From contig OZ244040.1 of the NCBI GenBank assembly GCA_965215035.1, positions 248,001 to 312,000 on the forward strand: 64,000 nucleotides of DNA, written 5' to 3'. The notes under the pieces are model-generated. The model was not told the DNA's origin and did not search any database. It worked only from the letters and a program-made list of their open reading frames with translations. The stretch comes from Azophilus sp965215035 (lineage in GTDB: Bacteria; Pseudomonadota; Gammaproteobacteria; Pseudomonadales; Azotimanducaceae). Both the position numbers and the translations under genes were made by a program. Position 1 is the stretch's first letter, and each line of letters starts with the position of its first letter. This document shows positions 19,300-26,982 of the stretch, one piece after another.

Positions 19300-20640
19300 A
19301 TGGTCCGCGAAGGCAGCCTCGAAGCTCCCGACCGTCAGCCGCTCGGCTGGCGGAATGCCGACTTCCATGACCAGGACAAGCTGTACGCGGAACTCGAGCG
19401 GGTATTCGACATCTGCCAGGGCTGCCGCCGGTGCGTCAGCCTGTGCAGCGCCTTTCCGACCCTGTTCGACCTCGTCGACGAGTCGCCGACGCTGGAAGTC
19501 GACGGCATCCCCAAGGAGGACTACGCCAAGGTTGTCGACCAGTGCTTTCTATGCGACCTGTGCGCCGAGACCAAGTGCCCGTACCTGCCGCCCCACGAGT
19601 GGGCGGTGGACTTTCCACACCTGATGCTGCGCGCCAAGGCCTGGCGTTTCAAGCAGCGGGACACCAGGTGGCGGGACCGGCTGATCACCAGCACAGACCG
19701 GGTCTTTAAGGTGCTGTCGGCACCGGGTATCGCCCAGGCCGCCAACGCCGCCGCCCGCAGCAAGCCGCTGCGCCGGGTCGGCGAGCGCGTCGCCGGCATT
19801 CATCGGGATGCCCCCCTGCCGGAGTTTACCCCCAAACCGCTATCGAAACGCGTTGGCGCGACCGTTGGCGAACAGCTCCGCGCGGTGCCGTGCGATCGGA
19901 CCACGGGCAAGGTGGCTATCTACGTCACCTGCTACGGAGACCACAACACGCCGGAGGTCGTCGAAGATCTGATTGGCGTCCTCAACCACAACGGCATTCC
20001 GGTAACGCTGTTGAAGGACGTCAAGTGCTGCGGCATGCCCAAGCTCGAACTCGGCGACCTTGATTGGGTTGCCGCCCGGAAAGAGGCCAACCTGCCCGCA
20101 TTTGTGGAGGCCGTCGATAGTGGCCACGACATCCTGGCGCCGGTGCCGTCCTGTGTGCTGATGTACAAACAGGAACTGCCGCTAATGTTTCCCGAGGACG
20201 CGGCGGTTGCCCGGGTAGGGGCGCATTTCTTCGACCCCTTCGAATACCTGATGCTGCGCCACCGGGCGGGGCTGGTGCAAACCGATTTCAAGCAACCCTT
20301 AGGCAAGGTGGCCTACCATGTCGCCTGCCACCAGCGTGTGCAAAACATCGGCATGAAGACCCGCGATTTCCTAAACCTGATCGAGGGCACCGAGGTAACC
20401 GCCATCGAGCGCTGTTCCGGCCACGACGGCACCTACGCGGTCAAGGCCGAAACCCATGCCCTGGCCATGAAGATCGCCCGGCCGGTGGTCAACCGGGTGC
20501 GGCAGGCCGGGGCCGACCGGTTCGGCTCCGACTGCCCGATGGCCGGCCGGCTGATCGCGCACGGCCTGCGCGCGCAGGGAGCAACGGAGGCCGTCGCGGA
20601 ACATCCCATTTCCATGGTGCGCGCCGCCTACGCCATCTGA
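19300..20640 (+). CDS. Fe-S oxidoreductase with two CCG domains (GlpC-like)
   Basis: A 446-residue protein. Two [4Fe-4S] sites lie at residues 39-49 (CQGCRRCVSLC) and 82-93 (CFLCDLCAETKC). Two CCG domains follow, with VKCCGMPKLELGD and a second with YHVACHQRVQ plus RCSGHDGTYAVK. In place of the usual CCG the second domain reads CSG. This layout is that of GlpC and heterodisulfide-reductase D-like electron-transfer subunits. Sitting between rubrerythrin and DUF3501, it likely feeds electrons to rubrerythrin. GAGG stands 8 bases before the ATG at 19300. Confidence 0.92.
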   Translation: MVREGSLEAPDRQPLGWRNADFHDQDKLYAELERVFDICQGCRRCVSLCSAFPTLFDLVDESPTLEVDGIPKEDYAKVVDQCFLCDLCAETKCPYLPPHEWAVDFPHLMLRAKAWRFKQRDTRWRDRLITSTDRVFKVLSAPGIAQAANAAARSKPLRRVGERVAGIHRDAPLPEFTPKPLSKRVGATVGEQLRAVPCDRTTGKVAIYVTCYGDHNTPEVVEDLIGVLNHNGIPVTLLKDVKCCGMPKLELGDLDWVAARKEANLPAFVEAVDSGHDILAPVPSCVLMYKQELPLMFPEDAAVARVGAHFFDPFEYLMLRHRAGLVQTDFKQPLGKVAYHVACHQRVQNIGMKTRDFLNLIEGTEVTAIERCSGHDGTYAVKAETHALAMKIARPVVNRVRQAGADRFGSDCPMAGRLIAHGLRAQGATEAVAEHPISMVRAAYAI

Positions 20641-20652
20641 GCCGGCACCCTC

Positions 20653-21234
20653 ATGCAAAAGCTCGACCGATCCAAGCTGTGGAGTCTTGAGGAATACGCC
20701 CTCGAACGGGCTGGTTTCCGCGCCACGGTCATCGCCCACAAGCGGCGACGGCAACTGCAACTGAACGATCACGCGACACTGCATTTCGAAGACTTCGTGA
20801 CCATGAAATACCAGGTGCAGGAAATGCTGCGCGTAGAGCGCATCTTCGAGCCCGAGCAGATCGAGGACGAGGTCGCCACCTACAATCCGCTGATCCCCGA
20901 CGGGTGCAACTGGAAGGCGACCTTCATGATCGAGTATCCCGACATCGAGGAACGACGGCGCGCACTGGCGGCGCTAAGCGGCGTCGAGCACCGCGTCTGG
21001 GCGCGGATTGGCGACCGGCCCAAGATCTTTGGCATCGCCAATGAAGACCTCGAGCGTTCCACCGAGGAGAAAACCGCGGCGGTGCACTTCATGCGCTTCG
21101 AACTCCAGCCGACGGCCATCGACGCGCTTAGAGCCGGGGCCCCCCTCGCCTTCGGCATCGACCACCAGCAGATGCATTGCGCGGTAACGACCGGCGGCGC
21201 AATCCGCGCGGCCTTGTTGGCGGACCTGGACTAG
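20653..21234 (+). CDS. DUF3501 family protein
   Basis: A 193-residue cytoplasmic protein with the DUF3501 hallmarks: LDRSKLWSLEEYALER at the start, VIAHKRRRQLQLNDHATLHF, and YNPLIPDGCNWKATFMIEYP in the middle, ending with AFGIDHQQMHC. No biochemical function is established. It starts 12 bases after the Fe-S gene, so it is co-transcribed, and the trio with rubrerythrin suggests a role in peroxide defence or cluster maintenance. Confidence 0.92.
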   Translation: MQKLDRSKLWSLEEYALERAGFRATVIAHKRRRQLQLNDHATLHFEDFVTMKYQVQEMLRVERIFEPEQIEDEVATYNPLIPDGCNWKATFMIEYPDIEERRRALAALSGVEHRVWARIGDRPKIFGIANEDLERSTEEKTAAVHFMRFELQPTAIDALRAGAPLAFGIDHQQMHCAVTTGGAIRAALLADLD

Positions 21235-21332
21235 GAAAGCCTGATCAAGTTGATATCCACGGGAACCATGCTCCATAGCCGGTTGATCTTGCTTGGTGCC
21301 ATCAGGTAACGGCGTGCTTGTTCAGACCTTCC

Positions 21333-22292
21333 CTAGTCCCCGGCTTGCTTGTTCCCGCAGCGCCCCGAGCGGGCTGCTCGGGCGGGCCGGGAACGGCGCA
21401 CGCTAGCCAACGCCTCGCGCAACGTCCGGATCATCTGGTCGAGCAACGCCGTTCGCGGTGAACTGGCGCGCCAGGCGATGCCGATGGTTCTCGAGGGCGG
21501 GCTCGGGCCGGCAAACGGAATGTAGCTGACACCGGCGGTCCTCGCCGTCACCGCCAGCTCCGGCATCAGGGTAGTCCCGACGTTGGCCGCCACCATTTGC
21601 CGCAGGGTTTCCAAGCTGGTGGCCCGAAAGTTCGTGTTCTCCACGGCGTTGTGCGACTTGCAGACTTCCAGCGCCTGGTCTCGCAGGCAGTGGCCGTCCT
21701 CAAGCAGCAACACCTGTTCCCGGTCGAGTTCGGCCACACTCACCGACCGCTTGTTCGCCTTCGCGTGCCGTTGCGACACCGCGAGATAGAACGGCTCATG
21801 GTAGAGCTCGGCCTCGATGATGTTTTCCTCGCCAAGCGGCAGGGCGAGAATCACCGCGTCCAGTTCACCTGCCTTCAGCATCCTGGTGATCACCGCCGTC
21901 TGCGCCTCGGTAAGCTGCATCCTTAGGTTGGGAAGGGTCTCGCGCACGGGACCGAGAATTCTCGGCAGCAGGTAGGGTGCCACGGTTGGAATGATGCCCA
22001 GCCGGAATTCGCCGCCAAGCGGGTCGCGATGTTCTTCGGCCAAGTCCACCAGCCGATCGACCTCGCCGAGCACGCGCTGCGCCTGCCGCACGATAGACTC
22101 GCCCACCGGGGTGAGCATGACCTGCCGGTTGGTACGCTCGATGAGCATCACGCCCAGCGTTTCCTCCAGTTTTTTTACCTGCGTCGACAAGGTCGGCTGA
22201 CTGACAAAACAAGCGGCCGCCGCGCGACCGAAGTGCCGGTGCTCCGCCACGGCAACCAGGTAGCGCAGATCACGCAGGTTCACGGCGGCCAC
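21333..22292 (-). CDS. oxyR: hydrogen peroxide-sensing regulator OxyR
   Basis: A 319-residue LysR-family regulator. The HTH is in NLRDLRYLVAVAEHRHFGRA and the recognition region SQPTLSTQVKKLEETLGVML. The redox pair is present as GHCLRDQALEVC, Cys202 and Cys211, equivalent to Cys199/Cys208 of E. coli OxyR. Peroxide oxidises this pair to a disulfide and activates transcription. Its position beside the rubrerythrin trio makes that operon a likely target. The C-terminal tail after residue 300 is Arg/Ala-rich and unlikely to be structured. Confidence 0.94.
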   Translation of the reverse strand: MAAVNLRDLRYLVAVAEHRHFGRAAAACFVSQPTLSTQVKKLEETLGVMLIERTNRQVMLTPVGESIVRQAQRVLGEVDRLVDLAEEHRDPLGGEFRLGIIPTVAPYLLPRILGPVRETLPNLRMQLTEAQTAVITRMLKAGELDAVILALPLGEENIIEAELYHEPFYLAVSQRHAKANKRSVSVAELDREQVLLLEDGHCLRDQALEVCKSHNAVENTNFRATSLETLRQMVAANVGTTLMPELAVTARTAGVSYIPFAGPSPPSRTIGIAWRASSPRTALLDQMIRTLREALASVRRSRPARAARSGRCGNKQAGD

Positions 22293-22349
22293 CCGCCGCC
22301 GGGGGCGCGCATACGACGGGCGAGTCTGCCGTGTTGGCGATTCACCCCG

Positions 22350-22787
22350 TCAGGCGGACGATTTGCGTTGGCGCAGGCGTTTTACCACGCTGCGACCGAG
22401 GGTATAGCCAGCGGCGGCCAGCACCGGATGGCGAACCACAGCGAGCACCAGCAGGGCCAGGCCAGCCCCGGCAATCCAGCCTTGCAGTTGCGGACTGGTC
22501 GCCTGCCCCACAGTCGCCCGGCTCACCGTGTGCTCGCAGTTGTTGGTGAACAGGTTGTAGCGCCGTGCAGCCTGCTCGGCGGCGTCGAGCGCCCGCCGCC
22601 TCGCCTTAGAGTCCAGCTTCTGTACCCACAGCCGCCGGCCGGCTCGAAATTCCCGCTCTGTGCAAACATGTTCGCCCTGCCGGGGCGTGTTGTGCAGCAC
22701 GCGGCCATCTTCGAGGACAATACCCTTGTGCATGACGATGCCCTTGCGGCGCACGAGGATGTCGCCCGGTTGGTAGTCAGCCTGCAT
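22350..22787 (-). CDS. LRAT/NlpC-P60-type small membrane protein
   Basis: A 145-residue protein. The N-terminal half is an LRAT-like papain-fold domain, with the catalytic histidine in MHKGIVLEDGRVLHNTP and the catalytic cysteine in FTNNCEHTVSR. The C-terminal quarter holds a hydrophobic segment (AGAGLALLVLAVVRHPVLAA) and a basic tail, so it is likely membrane-anchored. In bacteria such proteins are thought to act as acyltransferases or lipid hydrolases; the substrate is unknown. The ATG at 22787 has GGAG 8 bases upstream. Confidence 0.82.
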   Translation of the reverse strand: MQADYQPGDILVRRKGIVMHKGIVLEDGRVLHNTPRQGEHVCTEREFRAGRRLWVQKLDSKARRRALDAAEQAARRYNLFTNNCEHTVSRATVGQATSPQLQGWIAGAGLALLVLAVVRHPVLAAAGYTLGRSVVKRLRQRKSSA

Positions 22788-22882
22788 GGAGTGTCTCCAA
22801 GCCACCCGTCATCGCACACAAGCTAGCATACTTTGGGCCGGGCTTGTTTGTTCGCCATTGCCATGGAACAGGACTTTCGTTT

Positions 22883-22981
22883 GGAACCCACATCGATTGA
22901 TCGACAGACCACTACATGCCGAGTCTTGCAGGCCGCATAACCACTTCATGTCGTGGTCTGTCAACCGATCGACATAAGTCC
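22883..22981. mobile_element. family B palindromic element, copy 2 (uninterrupted, 99 bp)
   Basis: 99 bp starting with GGAACCC and ending with AAGTCC. The two arms pair around GACAGACCAC / GTGGTCTGTC over about 27 bases. It is flanked by an exact 8-bp direct repeat, TTTCGTTT (22875-22882 and 22982-22989), which marks insertion. At 22915-22922 it carries CATGCCGA uninterrupted, the empty site of the family A insertion seen in copy 1. The remainder of the 452-bp gap between the LRAT-like gene and the cytochrome gene shows no reliable gene. Confidence 0.88.
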
Positions 22982-23239
22982 TTTCGTTTCCCCCAACCGG
23001 CGGCTCGTCGGCGGCCACGTAACTGGCGCACCGCAACCACCCTACTCCGTTCCAGGCATGCAGGCCCGCGTGGGGCCAGCCGCCGATTGGAAAACACATC
23101 GTGCCCCGCATGTCGGCGCACCAGGCCGCTTCCGGGGCCGAAACTCCCTTCGGGCATACGAACCGCACGGGGACGGGCACCCGGTAGGAAGTATCCTGCT
23201 GCCTGGGCGTCAGCGCACCCGGGGACGGGGTGGAAGCCG

Positions 23240-23587
23240 CTAGCGGCTTCCGATGAGCATGTAATCGATGGCATCCGCCAGTTCCTGATCGGAACAGTCA
23301 AAGCAGAGACCGCGTTCCGGCATTCCCGGTGGCATTCCCTCGATGGTGGATTGCAGAAGCTGGTCCCTGCCCTTGGCCAGGCGCGGCGCCCAGGCTTCCG
23401 CATCGCCGGTCTTCGGCGCCCCGGCAACGCCGGCCGCGTGGCAGGAGAAGCAGAAACGCTGATAGACCGCCTCGCCCGGATGTGGCGGTGCGGGGGCTAC
23501 ATCACCGCCAGCCCCACCCGGCCCGCCTTCGGAGCAGGCCACGGCCAGGAACGGAAAGAGACAGCTCACAGCTTTCCAGCGATGCAT
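23240..23587 (-). CDS. c5-type cytochrome c lipoprotein
   Basis: A 115-residue class I cytochrome c. The signal peptide ends in the lipobox LAVAC (lipid-modified Cys18), followed by a Gly/Pro-rich linker. Heme attaches at CFSCH (Cys46, Cys49, His50). The distal methionine lies in GMPPGMPERG, and the extra pair in GLCFDC (Cys95, Cys98) is the disulfide typical of cytochrome c5. It probably carries electrons in the periplasm while tethered to a membrane. GGAGAAGG precedes the ATG at 23587. Confidence 0.92.
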   Translation of the reverse strand: MHRWKAVSCLFPFLAVACSEGGPGGAGGDVAPAPPHPGEAVYQRFCFSCHAAGVAGAPKTGDAEAWAPRLAKGRDQLLQSTIEGMPPGMPERGLCFDCSDQELADAIDYMLIGSR

Positions 23588-23846
23588 AAACGCCTTCTCC
23601 GGCTAGCGCGCCGTGCGGCACGATGCCGACCCGCAAGTACATGCCCGAACTCCCGGTACCGCGACGAAGCCAACGCCGAAGCTCCGTTCTTCCATCCTCG
23701 CCCGGTACGCGTTCCGTTGCCGCCCGCTCCTTGGCCAAAACCTCGAACGACGGTGTCACCATCTGACGGTGAACGAGCAAAGTTTCGTCCCTGTACCGAA
23801 CGGGCACCTAGTGTCAAACTGTGGAATCGCCCCGCCGGCGTTGCCT

Positions 23847-24359
23847 TCAGCCGATCAGGAAATCGAGCGCCTTGATCCCGGCGACGACCAGGCCAACCGC
23901 CGCGAAGAGCTTGACGGTCATGCGCAGCTCAAGATCCTTCATGTCGCTCCTGGTCTCCGCGCGGGACTCCTTGATATGGCTCTTGAACTCTGTACGAAGC
24001 GCGTCCATGCCGGCTTTCAATTCCGCACGGAGCGCCTTGATATCACCCTTGAACTCTGTACGAAGCGCGTCCATGCCGGCTTTCAATTCCGAGCGGAGTG
24101 CCTTGATATCACCCTTGAACTCTGTACGAAGCTCGTCCATGCCACTCTTCAATTCCGAGTGGAGCGCCTTGACATCGCCCTTGAACTCTGTATGACGCGC
24201 GTCCATGCCACCCTTCAATTCCGAGTGGAGCGCCTTGACATCGCCCTTGCTGGCGAGTTCGCCACTCGATGGAATGGCCCGCGCGGCCGCCGTCGCCTGT
24301 TCGTCCGAAACACCCGCGCTTCTGAACGCGTCGTAGACCTCCTTGATGATCGTACCCAT
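23847..24359 (-). CDS. coiled-coil membrane-anchored protein, long form
   Basis: 170 residues. The N-terminal helix is MGTIIKEVYDAFRSAGVSDE, followed by a coiled coil made of four 22-residue repeats (consensus start KGDVKALHSELK, end MDALRTEF) and a degenerate fifth. The C-terminal hydrophobic segment is LFAAVGLVVAGIKALDFLIG. The layout resembles DUF1640/CCDC90-type proteins: soluble head, coiled coil, C-terminal membrane anchor. GGAG lies upstream of the ATG at 24359. No function is known. A shorter paralogue without the repeats is encoded 540 bp upstream on the same strand. Confidence 0.85.
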   Translation of the reverse strand: MGTIIKEVYDAFRSAGVSDEQATAAARAIPSSGELASKGDVKALHSELKGGMDARHTEFKGDVKALHSELKSGMDELRTEFKGDIKALRSELKAGMDALRTEFKGDIKALRAELKAGMDALRTEFKSHIKESRAETRSDMKDLELRMTVKLFAAVGLVVAGIKALDFLIG

Positions 24360-24499
24360 GCGAACCCGCTCCAATCGCCACCACCTGCCCGAATCCACAC
24401 GAAGAATATCACAACCAACGGTTGAGGCTGTGCGCGTTCGACCCCAACGGCGGTAGGAGAACGCGCATTGGACGCTCCAGGCAACCTCCGATTATGCGG

Positions 24500-24630
24500 G
24501 AGGTTCCCGCCGCCCGAGGATGTGCGGCCCAACCAGATACGATAGGTATTTGACTTTGCATGTCAAAGTAACAATCGCATCACTACGTTGCGACTCTGAA
24601 CGAGGCGGAGATGGGCTTGTTCAGAGCTTC
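24500..24630 (-). promoter_or_regulatory. family C element, copy 2, upstream of the long coiled-coil gene
   Basis: On the minus strand this copy shows TTGACA, 16 bases, then TATCGT, a plausible sigma-70 promoter, followed by a stem of CCGC / GCGG around 24510-24526. The far end (24595-24625) is an inverted repeat, CTGAAC-GAG and CTT-GTTCAG. It points toward the coiled-coil gene that starts at 24359. It matches the copy upstream of yegD throughout. Confidence 0.65.
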
Positions 24631-24902
24631 CAATCGCTCGAGCCTTTCCTCTGGACGATCCAACCACCCGCGTGTTCAGCAACCGGGCAAAACACCGAGC
24701 CAGGGTCGACCCGACAGCAGACTTGCGGCTGCCGCGACACCGGAGACCGGAATATGGATGACAATCATCCACACCGCGATTGAGTAGCGCAGACTCGACG
24801 CGTTTGGAATGCGCCGGGGCGTCACAGGTGGGCCAGGGTTTCGTCTCCGTGCCGAACGGGCGCCCGGTGTCGAACTGGGGAATCGCCCCGCCGGCGTTGC
24901 CT

Positions 24903-25151
24903 TCAGCCGATCAGGAAATCGAGCGCCTTGATACCGGCGACGACCAGGCCAACCGACGCGAAGAGCTTGACGGTCATGCGCAGCTCAAGCTCCTTCATGT
25001 CGCTTCTGGTCTCCGCGCGGAGCGCCTTGATATCGCTCTTGCTGGCGAGTTCGCCATTCGAGGGAATGGCCCGCGCGGCCACCGTCGCCTGTTCGTCCGA
25101 AACACCCGCGCTTCTGAAGGCGTCGTAGACCTCCTTGATGATCGTTCCCAT
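24903..25151 (-). CDS. coiled-coil membrane-anchored protein, short paralogue
   Basis: 82 residues. The first 38 and last 40 residues are almost identical to the long form at 23847-24359, but the four 22-residue repeats between them are missing, leaving KSDIKALRAETRSDMKELEL. The same C-terminal anchor (LFASVGLVVAGIKALDFLIG) and the same ribosome-binding region are present. The pair looks like a recent tandem duplication followed by loss or gain of 66-bp repeats. Confidence 0.8.
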   Translation of the reverse strand: MGTIIKEVYDAFRSAGVSDEQATVAARAIPSNGELASKSDIKALRAETRSDMKELELRMTVKLFASVGLVVAGIKALDFLIG

Positions 25152-25298
25152 GCGAACCCGCTCCAGTCGCCACCACCTGCCCGAATCCACCCGAAGAATA
25201 TCACAACCAACGGTTGAGGCTGTGCGCGTTCGACCCCAGCGGCGGTAGGAAAATGCGCATTCTCGACTAGAAAAACAACCAATTGGCTGCATAGAGCA

Positions 25299-26471
25299 CT
25301 AGAGCCCGCGCAGAATTTCCGCGCCCCGGCGCAACGTGTCGTCGTCCTTGCAGAAGCAGAAACGCAGCACCCGGTGGTCGTTCCGCTGCGGCACGTCGTA
25401 GAAGATCGACACCGGGATGGAGGCGATCTTGGCCTGCCGGGTCAACCGGAAAGCGAGCTCCCTATCCGCTTCGTTCGAGAAACGCCTATAGCCAAGCAGT
25501 TGGAAGTAGGTGCCGGCGCTGGGCACCAGGCTGAACTTCGACCCGGCGAGCAAGTCGCAGAACAGGTCGCGCTTGCGCTGGTAGAAGGCCCCCAACCCCA
25601 GGTGGTGCTCCGGGTGGCTCGTAAGGAAATCGGCCAGGCCGTGCTGAACGGGCGTGTTGGACGTAAAGGTGACGAACTGGTGCACCTTGCGGAACTCGGC
25701 GGACAGTGGCGCGGGGGCCACGCAGTAGCCGATCTTCCAACCGGTGACGTGATAGGTCTTGCCAAACGAGAAGACCGCAAAGCTGCGCGCAAAGAGCTCC
25801 GGATAGCGGCACACGCTCTGATGCGGGCGACCGTCGAAGATGACGTGCTCGTAGACCTCATCGGCGAGCACGTAGAAGCCGTGCCTGATAGCGAGCGCTT
25901 GCAAACGCTCGAGATCCTCCGGCCGCCATACGGTGCCGGTCGGGTTGTGGGGTGTGTTGAAGATCAGGAGCCGCGTTTTCCGGTTGACCGCAGCCTCCAC
26001 CCGGTTCCAGTCCACCCGGTATCCGGGCGGCTGCAGCGGCACATGGCGGCTGATGCCGCCCTGGAGCGCCACCACCGGTTCGTAGCTGTCGTAGGCCGGG
26101 TCGAAGATAATCACCTCGTCACCCGGATGCACCACCGCCGCAATGGCGCAGAACAACGCCTCGGTGGCACCCGAGGTCACCGTTACCTCGGTTACCGGGT
26201 CGACCGCCGCGCCGTACAGGTCGCCAACCTTGCGGGCAATGGCTTCGCGCAGGCTCGGCACGCCCGTCATCGGCGGATATTGATTGAACCCGTGCGACAG
26301 GTAGTACCGAACCCGATCAATCAGCTCTTCCGGCCCGTCGAAATCCGGAAATCCCTGGGAGAGGTTCAACGCCCCCTCTTCGGCCGCGAGCGCCGACATA
26401 ACGGTGAATATGGTGGTGCCGACCTCCGGCAACTTGCTGACCGGCCGCACCGGCTTGGTAGAACTCACCAC
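25299..26471 (-). CDS. class I/II PLP aminotransferase, methionine-type
   Basis: A 390-residue PLP enzyme of the aspartate aminotransferase fold. The lysine that binds the cofactor is in FSFGKTYHVTGWKIGYC; the phosphate- and carboxylate-binding parts include SGATEALFCAI, FNTPHNPTGTVW and DEVYEHVIFDG. NLSQGFPDFDGP near the start and the overall pattern match YbdL-type methionine aminotransferases and the kynurenine aminotransferase group. The nearby ahcY fits a role in methionine metabolism, although the two genes diverge. The start is GTG at 26471. An inverted fragment of a related gene abuts the start. Confidence 0.88.
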   Translation of the reverse strand: MVSSTKPVRPVSKLPEVGTTIFTVMSALAAEEGALNLSQGFPDFDGPEELIDRVRYYLSHGFNQYPPMTGVPSLREAIARKVGDLYGAAVDPVTEVTVTSGATEALFCAIAAVVHPGDEVIIFDPAYDSYEPVVALQGGISRHVPLQPPGYRVDWNRVEAAVNRKTRLLIFNTPHNPTGTVWRPEDLERLQALAIRHGFYVLADEVYEHVIFDGRPHQSVCRYPELFARSFAVFSFGKTYHVTGWKIGYCVAPAPLSAEFRKVHQFVTFTSNTPVQHGLADFLTSHPEHHLGLGAFYQRKRDLFCDLLAGSKFSLVPSAGTYFQLLGYRRFSNEADRELAFRLTRQAKIASIPVSIFYDVPQRNDHRVLRFCFCKDDDTLRRGAEILRGL

Positions 26472-26545
26472 CTCACCGGTTGGAAGATCGGCTACCGCTT
26501 GGCCCGGGTACCGCCATCCGTCGAGTTCTCCAGGCGGAATCCCGC
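26472..26545 (+). pseudogene. inverted fragment of an aminotransferase gene
   Basis: Read on the plus strand, this segment encodes HLTGWKIGYRLARVPPSVEF, which parallels HVTGWKIGYCVAPAPLSAEF of the neighbouring gene. About 65 bp are alignable at roughly 80 percent by eye. It is in opposite orientation to the intact gene and ends abruptly, so it is a gene fragment left by a rearrangement. The following 100 bp to the family C copy show nothing. Confidence 0.75.
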
Positions 26546-26647
26546 AACGGCTTGGTAGCCGATTCCCCCACGCTCACCCGGCGACCCTCCTACACAATAG
26601 TTTTTTGGCTTTCGCGTCGATGCGCCCGCCTCCCTAGGCAGCGTTGA

Positions 26648-26842
26648 GGAAACCCTGAACAAGCCCATCCCGGCCTTGTTTGGGGCGGCAAGATCAAATA
26701 CCTGCCCTATCCGGCAGTGTATCAGTTTGAATCCCGGCCCCGCCAAATCCCCTGTGTGCCGTGCCCTTGCCCGATCCACAGATTCAAACTGATGCACCAC
26801 CCTCTATCCGATTTGGGCCGCACATGCTCGTGCGGCGGGAAC
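26648..26842 (+). promoter_or_regulatory. family C element, copy 3, upstream of ahcY, interrupted by family A
   Basis: Reverse orientation to copies 1 and 2, so it points toward ahcY. CTGAACAAGCCCATC at the left, TCAAATACC before the insert and GGGCCGCAC-ATGCTC-GTGCGG after it match the other copies. About 30 bp around the TTGACA box are missing, and the family A insert sits at the -10-like position, so promoter activity is doubtful. The stem CCGCAC / GTGCGG (26818-26835) pairs perfectly. Between here and ahcY I find no recognisable riboswitch. Confidence 0.65.
26713..26801 (-). mobile_element. family A MITE-like element, copy 2 (89 bp)
   Basis: Exactly 89 bp, reverse complement of the copy at 1261. 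Ends are GGCAGTGTATCAGTTTG and the complement GGTGGTGCATCAGTTTG. The flanks CCCTATCC (26705-26712) and CTCTATCC (26802-26809) agree at 7 of 8 positions. Removing the insert and one flank gives a sequence that aligns base for base with the uninterrupted family C copy at 3945-3970. Confidence 0.88.
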
Positions 26843-26982
26843 TAGGGATACCGGGCCCGTCGTTTTGCCGTTCTCCGATCAGCTTTGGTAGCATTCGCCG
26901 CCCCGGTGGCTCACGCGCGTCCACCAGGGTGCCATCCACCGGGCATACGCCCGCTAGCCACGACAACGACAAGGAACGAACC

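Larger units (their letters stand above)
23775..25262. repeat. segmental duplication carrying a coiled-coil gene
   Basis: 23775 to about 24460 and 24834 to 25262 are paralogous, including 70 bp beyond the gene ends and about 100 bp of upstream sequence (GGTTGAGGCTGTGCGCGTTCG in both). The second unit lacks about 264 bp of internal 66-bp repeats. A family C element and about 200 bp without features lie between them; together they make up the gap 24360-24902. Confidence 0.88.

Noticed and set aside
21295..21345. Fourth family C copy
   Set aside because: Only about 16 bases (GCTTGTTCAGAxCTTCC) match; too short to separate from chance.
22809..23180. 123-residue cysteine-containing minus-strand frame overlapping family B copy 2
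   Set aside because: Its second half is translated from the palindromic element and a similar peptide is produced by the other copy; no ribosome-binding site or homologue recognised.
24520..24783. 87-residue plus-strand frame in the gap between the coiled-coil genes
   Set aside because: It runs through the family C element and has no start signal or plausible protein composition.
26801..26982. SAH riboswitch before ahcY
   Set aside because: The conserved GAGGAGCGCTGC-type core is not present in the leader; only family C and A remnants are seen.
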